A stretch of 43,576 nt of DNA from Cytophagales bacterium (lineage in GTDB: Bacteria; Bacteroidota; Bacteroidia; Cytophagales; Cyclobacteriaceae): NCBI GenBank assembly GCA_027317105.1, contig DAHVFH010000185.1, positions 1 to 43,576 on the forward strand, read 5' to 3'. The first letter of the stretch is position 1. Each line of letters begins with the position of its first letter. Below, in pieces: positions 41,053-43,576 of this stretch. The notes beneath the pieces were generated by a model. The model searched no databases. It had not been told where the DNA came from and saw nothing but the letters and a program-made list of their open reading frames with translations. A program made the position numbers and the translations under genes.

Positions 41053-43576
41053 TTACTTCAGTTTGGATGAGAATTCGTAATGCCCAGAACCTACTTGCAG
41101 AATGACAAAGCCATTATCCTCCCCGGATTGTTTTATCTCTTTGCTGACAGAAATCGGCTTTCCACTTTCCGAAATTGAACCGGAAGAGCTTGCAGGGATA
41201 TAAACACTGGCAACGGTGTTGGCTGGAACATCAATCGCTAAATTGAAATTTCCATTATCAATTTTCCAATGCGAAGAAACTTTTCCGTAGAAGGTTTGCA
41301 AATCAGCATTGGCAAAACTGAAGCCACCACCAACATGTGGTTGAATGCGGATGTGTTTGTAACCAACACCATCTTTTTCAGTATCAATGCCCGCAACATC
41401 GCGATAAAGCCAATCGCCAATTGCTCCATAGGCGTAATGATTAAATGAATTCATACCCGGAGTTTGAAACGTGCTATCGGGCTTAATGCCGTCCCACCTC
41501 TCCCATATCGTAGTGGCGCCCATCTTCACCGGATACAACCAAGAAGGATAAGATTCCTGAAGCAGGAGTTGGTAAGCTACGTCCGTGTATCCAAATCGGG
41601 TTAGGACTTCGCATAGATAAGGCGTTCCCAGAAAACCGGTAGTGAGATGATTGTCATACGATTTAATGTTTTGAACTAGGTAGTCGGCTGCTTGCTTTCG
41701 CATCCCTTCAGGAAGCATATCAAAATTTAATGCAAGAACATAAGCCGTTTGCGTACTTGAGATAAGTCGTCCGTTAGGGGTAACATATTCTTTCAGATAA
41801 GCCTCTTTTACCTTTTTCAAAAGCGAAGAGTACTTTTCAATATCATCTTTTTCTCCTAACACCGTTGCGGTCTTGATCACTAAGTCAATAGAATGAGCAA
41901 AGAAGGTTTGTGCGATCATGTATTTATCCGTTACAGCCGAGCGGCCATCGTTGTCATCGAAGGGTCGGTAAAATAGCCAGTCACCAAAATGAAAACCTTT
42001 GTTCCATAAATCATTGGTGCTGTTATTTTGCATGAAGCCAATCCATGCCTTCATGCTTGCATACTGATTCTCTAAAGTCTTTTTGTCGCCATAAGCCAGG
42101 TAAACATTCCACGGAATAATGGTGGCGGCATCGGCCCATCCGGCAGAACCACCAGCCTTCTCACCAAGAACATTGGGGATTACGAATGGAACGCTCCCGC
42201 TGCTGAGTTGATCGGCTGCGAGATCTTTCAACCATTTTTCAAAGAAATTACTTACATCAAAATTGAAAGTGGCTGTTCTTGAAAAAGCCTGGGCATCGCC
42301 TGTCCATCCCAAACGTTCATCCCGCTGTGGGCAATCGGTAGGGACATCCAAAAAATTCCCACGTTGACCCCATTGAATGTTGTGTTGCAGCTGGTTCACC
42401 AAAGTATTGGAGCATTCAAAAGTTCCGGTTGGCTTCATGTTGGAGTACAGCGTGATGGCTTTAAAATTATCAGCCGATAATTCGCCCGGGTAACCTTCTA
42501 TCTTGATGTATCGAAATCCAAAGAAAGTGAAGTGAGGCTCGTACGTTTCTTCACCATCTCCTTTTAACGTGTAATGGATTTCCGCTTTAGCCGCCCGAAG
42601 ATTGGTGGTATAAAAATTCCCTTCTTTATCCAGCACTTCCGCATGATGAATGGCCACCACATCTCCTTTTTTTCCTTTCACCTTAAATTGAACCCATCCC
42701 ACTAGGTTTTGTCCGAAGTCAATTACTTTTTCACCTTTTGGCGTAGTGATGATTTTTATGGGCTTAAAGATTTCATGTTTCGTGATCAAAGGGCTATCGG
42801 ACGCAATGATATTTTCCTTCGATACTTCATTGACCTTTACCGGTTTCCAATCCGCATCATTGAAAGCAGAATTTGTCCATCCTGTCTTTTCTAATTGGGC
42901 ATCATAGTTTTCGCCATGATAAATACTTGAAAGGATGATCGGCCCGGTGGACGTTTTCCAGTCGCCATTCGTCACAATTGTTTCTTTCGTTCCATCCGCA
43001 TAGACGAGTTGAAGTTGCGCCAACAAACCCACCTTCTTTCCGTAAATATTTTTGTTGTCTTCCCAAGCAAGGTGCCCGCGATACCAGCCGTCACCGAGCA
43101 CAACCCCAATTGTGTTTCCGCCCTGCTTCACTGAACTGGTCACATCATACACTTGATACTGTAAACGTGTTTTATAACTTGTCCAGCCGGGAGTGAGGTA
43201 AGCATCACCAACGCGCTGGCCGTTCACCGAGGCCTCGTACAAACCATGTGAAGTAATGTAGAGCCGTGCAGAGTTGACCACTTTTTTTACCTCAAACGAT
43301 TTGCGGAACAAAGGACAAACCCCAAGCACCGAATCACTTGGCAAACCGGATTCAATCCACTGTGCTTTCCAATCGGATGGATTTAGCAAACCGGTAGTCC
43401 ACCAAGATCGTTCACTCCAGGCAGAAGCCTTGCCCGTGTTATCCCACACGCGTACACGCCAAAAGTAATGCGTGGAAGATTTCAGTTCAGAACCTTGGTA
43501 AGTGACATAGACCGATTGATCAGACATGATTTTCCCCGTTTTCCAGGCGTCTCCTTTGGACGGATCTTTTGTAGTG
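41053..43576 (-). CDS. alpha-L-rhamnosidase (GH78), cut by the window edge
   Basis: At least 840 residues; the reading frame is open to the last base of the window, so the N-terminus, including any signal peptide, is missing. An internal ATG at 43527 is not the true start. Seen: N-terminal beta-sandwich domains (HYFWRVRVWD, WKAQWIES, RLYITSHGLYEASVNGQRVGD, ILSSIYHGENYDA), the Bac_rhamnosid catalytic region with VPTDCPQRDERLGWTGDAQAF (about 395-415 from the internal Met), the acidic signature of the GH78 (alpha/alpha)6 barrel, and a C-terminal sandwich. The enzyme frees terminal L-rhamnose from plant or microbial glycans. It opens the rhamnose operon seen here. Confidence 0.92.
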   Translation of the reverse strand, partial: TTKDPSKGDAWKTGKIMSDQSVYVTYQGSELKSSTHYFWRVRVWDNTGKASAWSERSWWTTGLLNPSDWKAQWIESGLPSDSVLGVCPLFRKSFEVKKVVNSARLYITSHGLYEASVNGQRVGDAYLTPGWTSYKTRLQYQVYDVTSSVKQGGNTIGVVLGDGWYRGHLAWEDNKNIYGKKVGLLAQLQLVYADGTKETIVTNGDWKTSTGPIILSSIYHGENYDAQLEKTGWTNSAFNDADWKPVKVNEVSKENIIASDSPLITKHEIFKPIKIITTPKGEKVIDFGQNLVGWVQFKVKGKKGDVVAIHHAEVLDKEGNFYTTNLRAAKAEIHYTLKGDGEETYEPHFTFFGFRYIKIEGYPGELSADNFKAITLYSNMKPTGTFECSNTLVNQLQHNIQWGQRGNFLDVPTDCPQRDERLGWTGDAQAFSRTATFNFDVSNFFEKWLKDLAADQLSSGSVPFVIPNVLGEKAGGSAGWADAATIIPWNVYLAYGDKKTLENQYASMKAWIGFMQNNSTNDLWNKGFHFGDWLFYRPFDDNDGRSAVTDKYMIAQTFFAHSIDLVIKTATVLGEKDDIEKYSSLLKKVKEAYLKEYVTPNGRLISSTQTAYVLALNFDMLPEGMRKQAADYLVQNIKSYDNHLTTGFLGTPYLCEVLTRFGYTDVAYQLLLQESYPSWLYPVKMGATTIWERWDGIKPDSTFQTPGMNSFNHYAYGAIGDWLYRDVAGIDTEKDGVGYKHIRIQPHVGGGFSFANADLQTFYGKVSSHWKIDNGNFNLAIDVPANTVASVYIPASSSGSISESGKPISVSKEIKQSGEDNGFVILQVGSGHYEFSSKLK

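Overview
The window is typical Bacteroidota DNA, most likely from a Cytophagales-like soil or aquatic bacterium. Evidence: a type IX secretion C-terminal sorting domain (31392-31838), a Bacteroidota-type sigma/anti-sigma pair, candidate promoters of the TTTG / TAnnTTTG type, few Shine-Dalgarno sequences, TTG/GTG starts, and DUF3857, PhoH and RhaI/RhaD proteins of Bacteroidota type. No tRNA, rRNA, CRISPR array or complete insertion sequence was found.

Left block (240-10374, + strand): a compact secondary-metabolite cluster. Order: DarA-like enzyme, flavin-dependent halogenase, DarB-like KAS III ketosynthase, an unrecognised 137-residue protein, a BtrH-like acyltransferase, ABC ATPase, ABC permease, acyl carrier protein, ketosynthase, and a ketosynthase-like protein without the active-site Cys (chain-length-factor-like). 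From the halogenase-distal part on, most genes overlap by 4 bp or nearly so. This resembles the dialkylresorcinol/flexirubin pathway, but no aryl-polyene tailoring genes (ketoreductase, dehydratase, ammonia-lyase, CoA ligase) are visible. A chlorinated dialkylresorcinol or its acyl ester, exported by the ABC pair, is the most economical guess. A DUF3857 protein follows.

Middle block (12398-23245): mostly housekeeping genes. DUF1015, biotin carboxylase, a Tat-exported DsrE-like protein, a PagL-like lipid A deacylase, an ABM monooxygenase-fold protein, a SAM hydrolase (DUF62), PhoH, DUF1330, ComEC without a nuclease domain, enoyl-CoA hydratase, and a DUF433 antitoxin-like gene followed by what looks like the stump of its DUF5615 partner.

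Arsenic block (23270-27183, + strand): arsR with a perfect 20-bp palindromic operator, arsM with a second degenerate copy, thioredoxin-type arsC, acr3, then a redoxin.

Signalling block (27253-33730): on the - strand an ECF-like sigma factor, a membrane anti-sigma-like TPR protein and a TPR-CHAT protease with signal peptide and C-terminal anchor; divergent from them a small T9SS-sorted protein translationally coupled to a large secreted LamG-like protein. The layout suggests a protease-controlled sigma switch at the envelope, possibly uncharacterised.

Right block (33752 to the right edge, - strand): L-rhamnose use. Alpha-L-rhamnosidase (GH78, cut by the window edge), RhaT, bifunctional RhaD aldolase/dehydrogenase, RhaM, RhaI and a rhamnulokinase, interrupted by a frameshifted KilA-N gene. 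Dispersed palindromic repeats lie at 1-140, 24549-24618, 25342-25448 and 39836-39961, and an 80-bp direct repeat flanks the DUF1330 gene.
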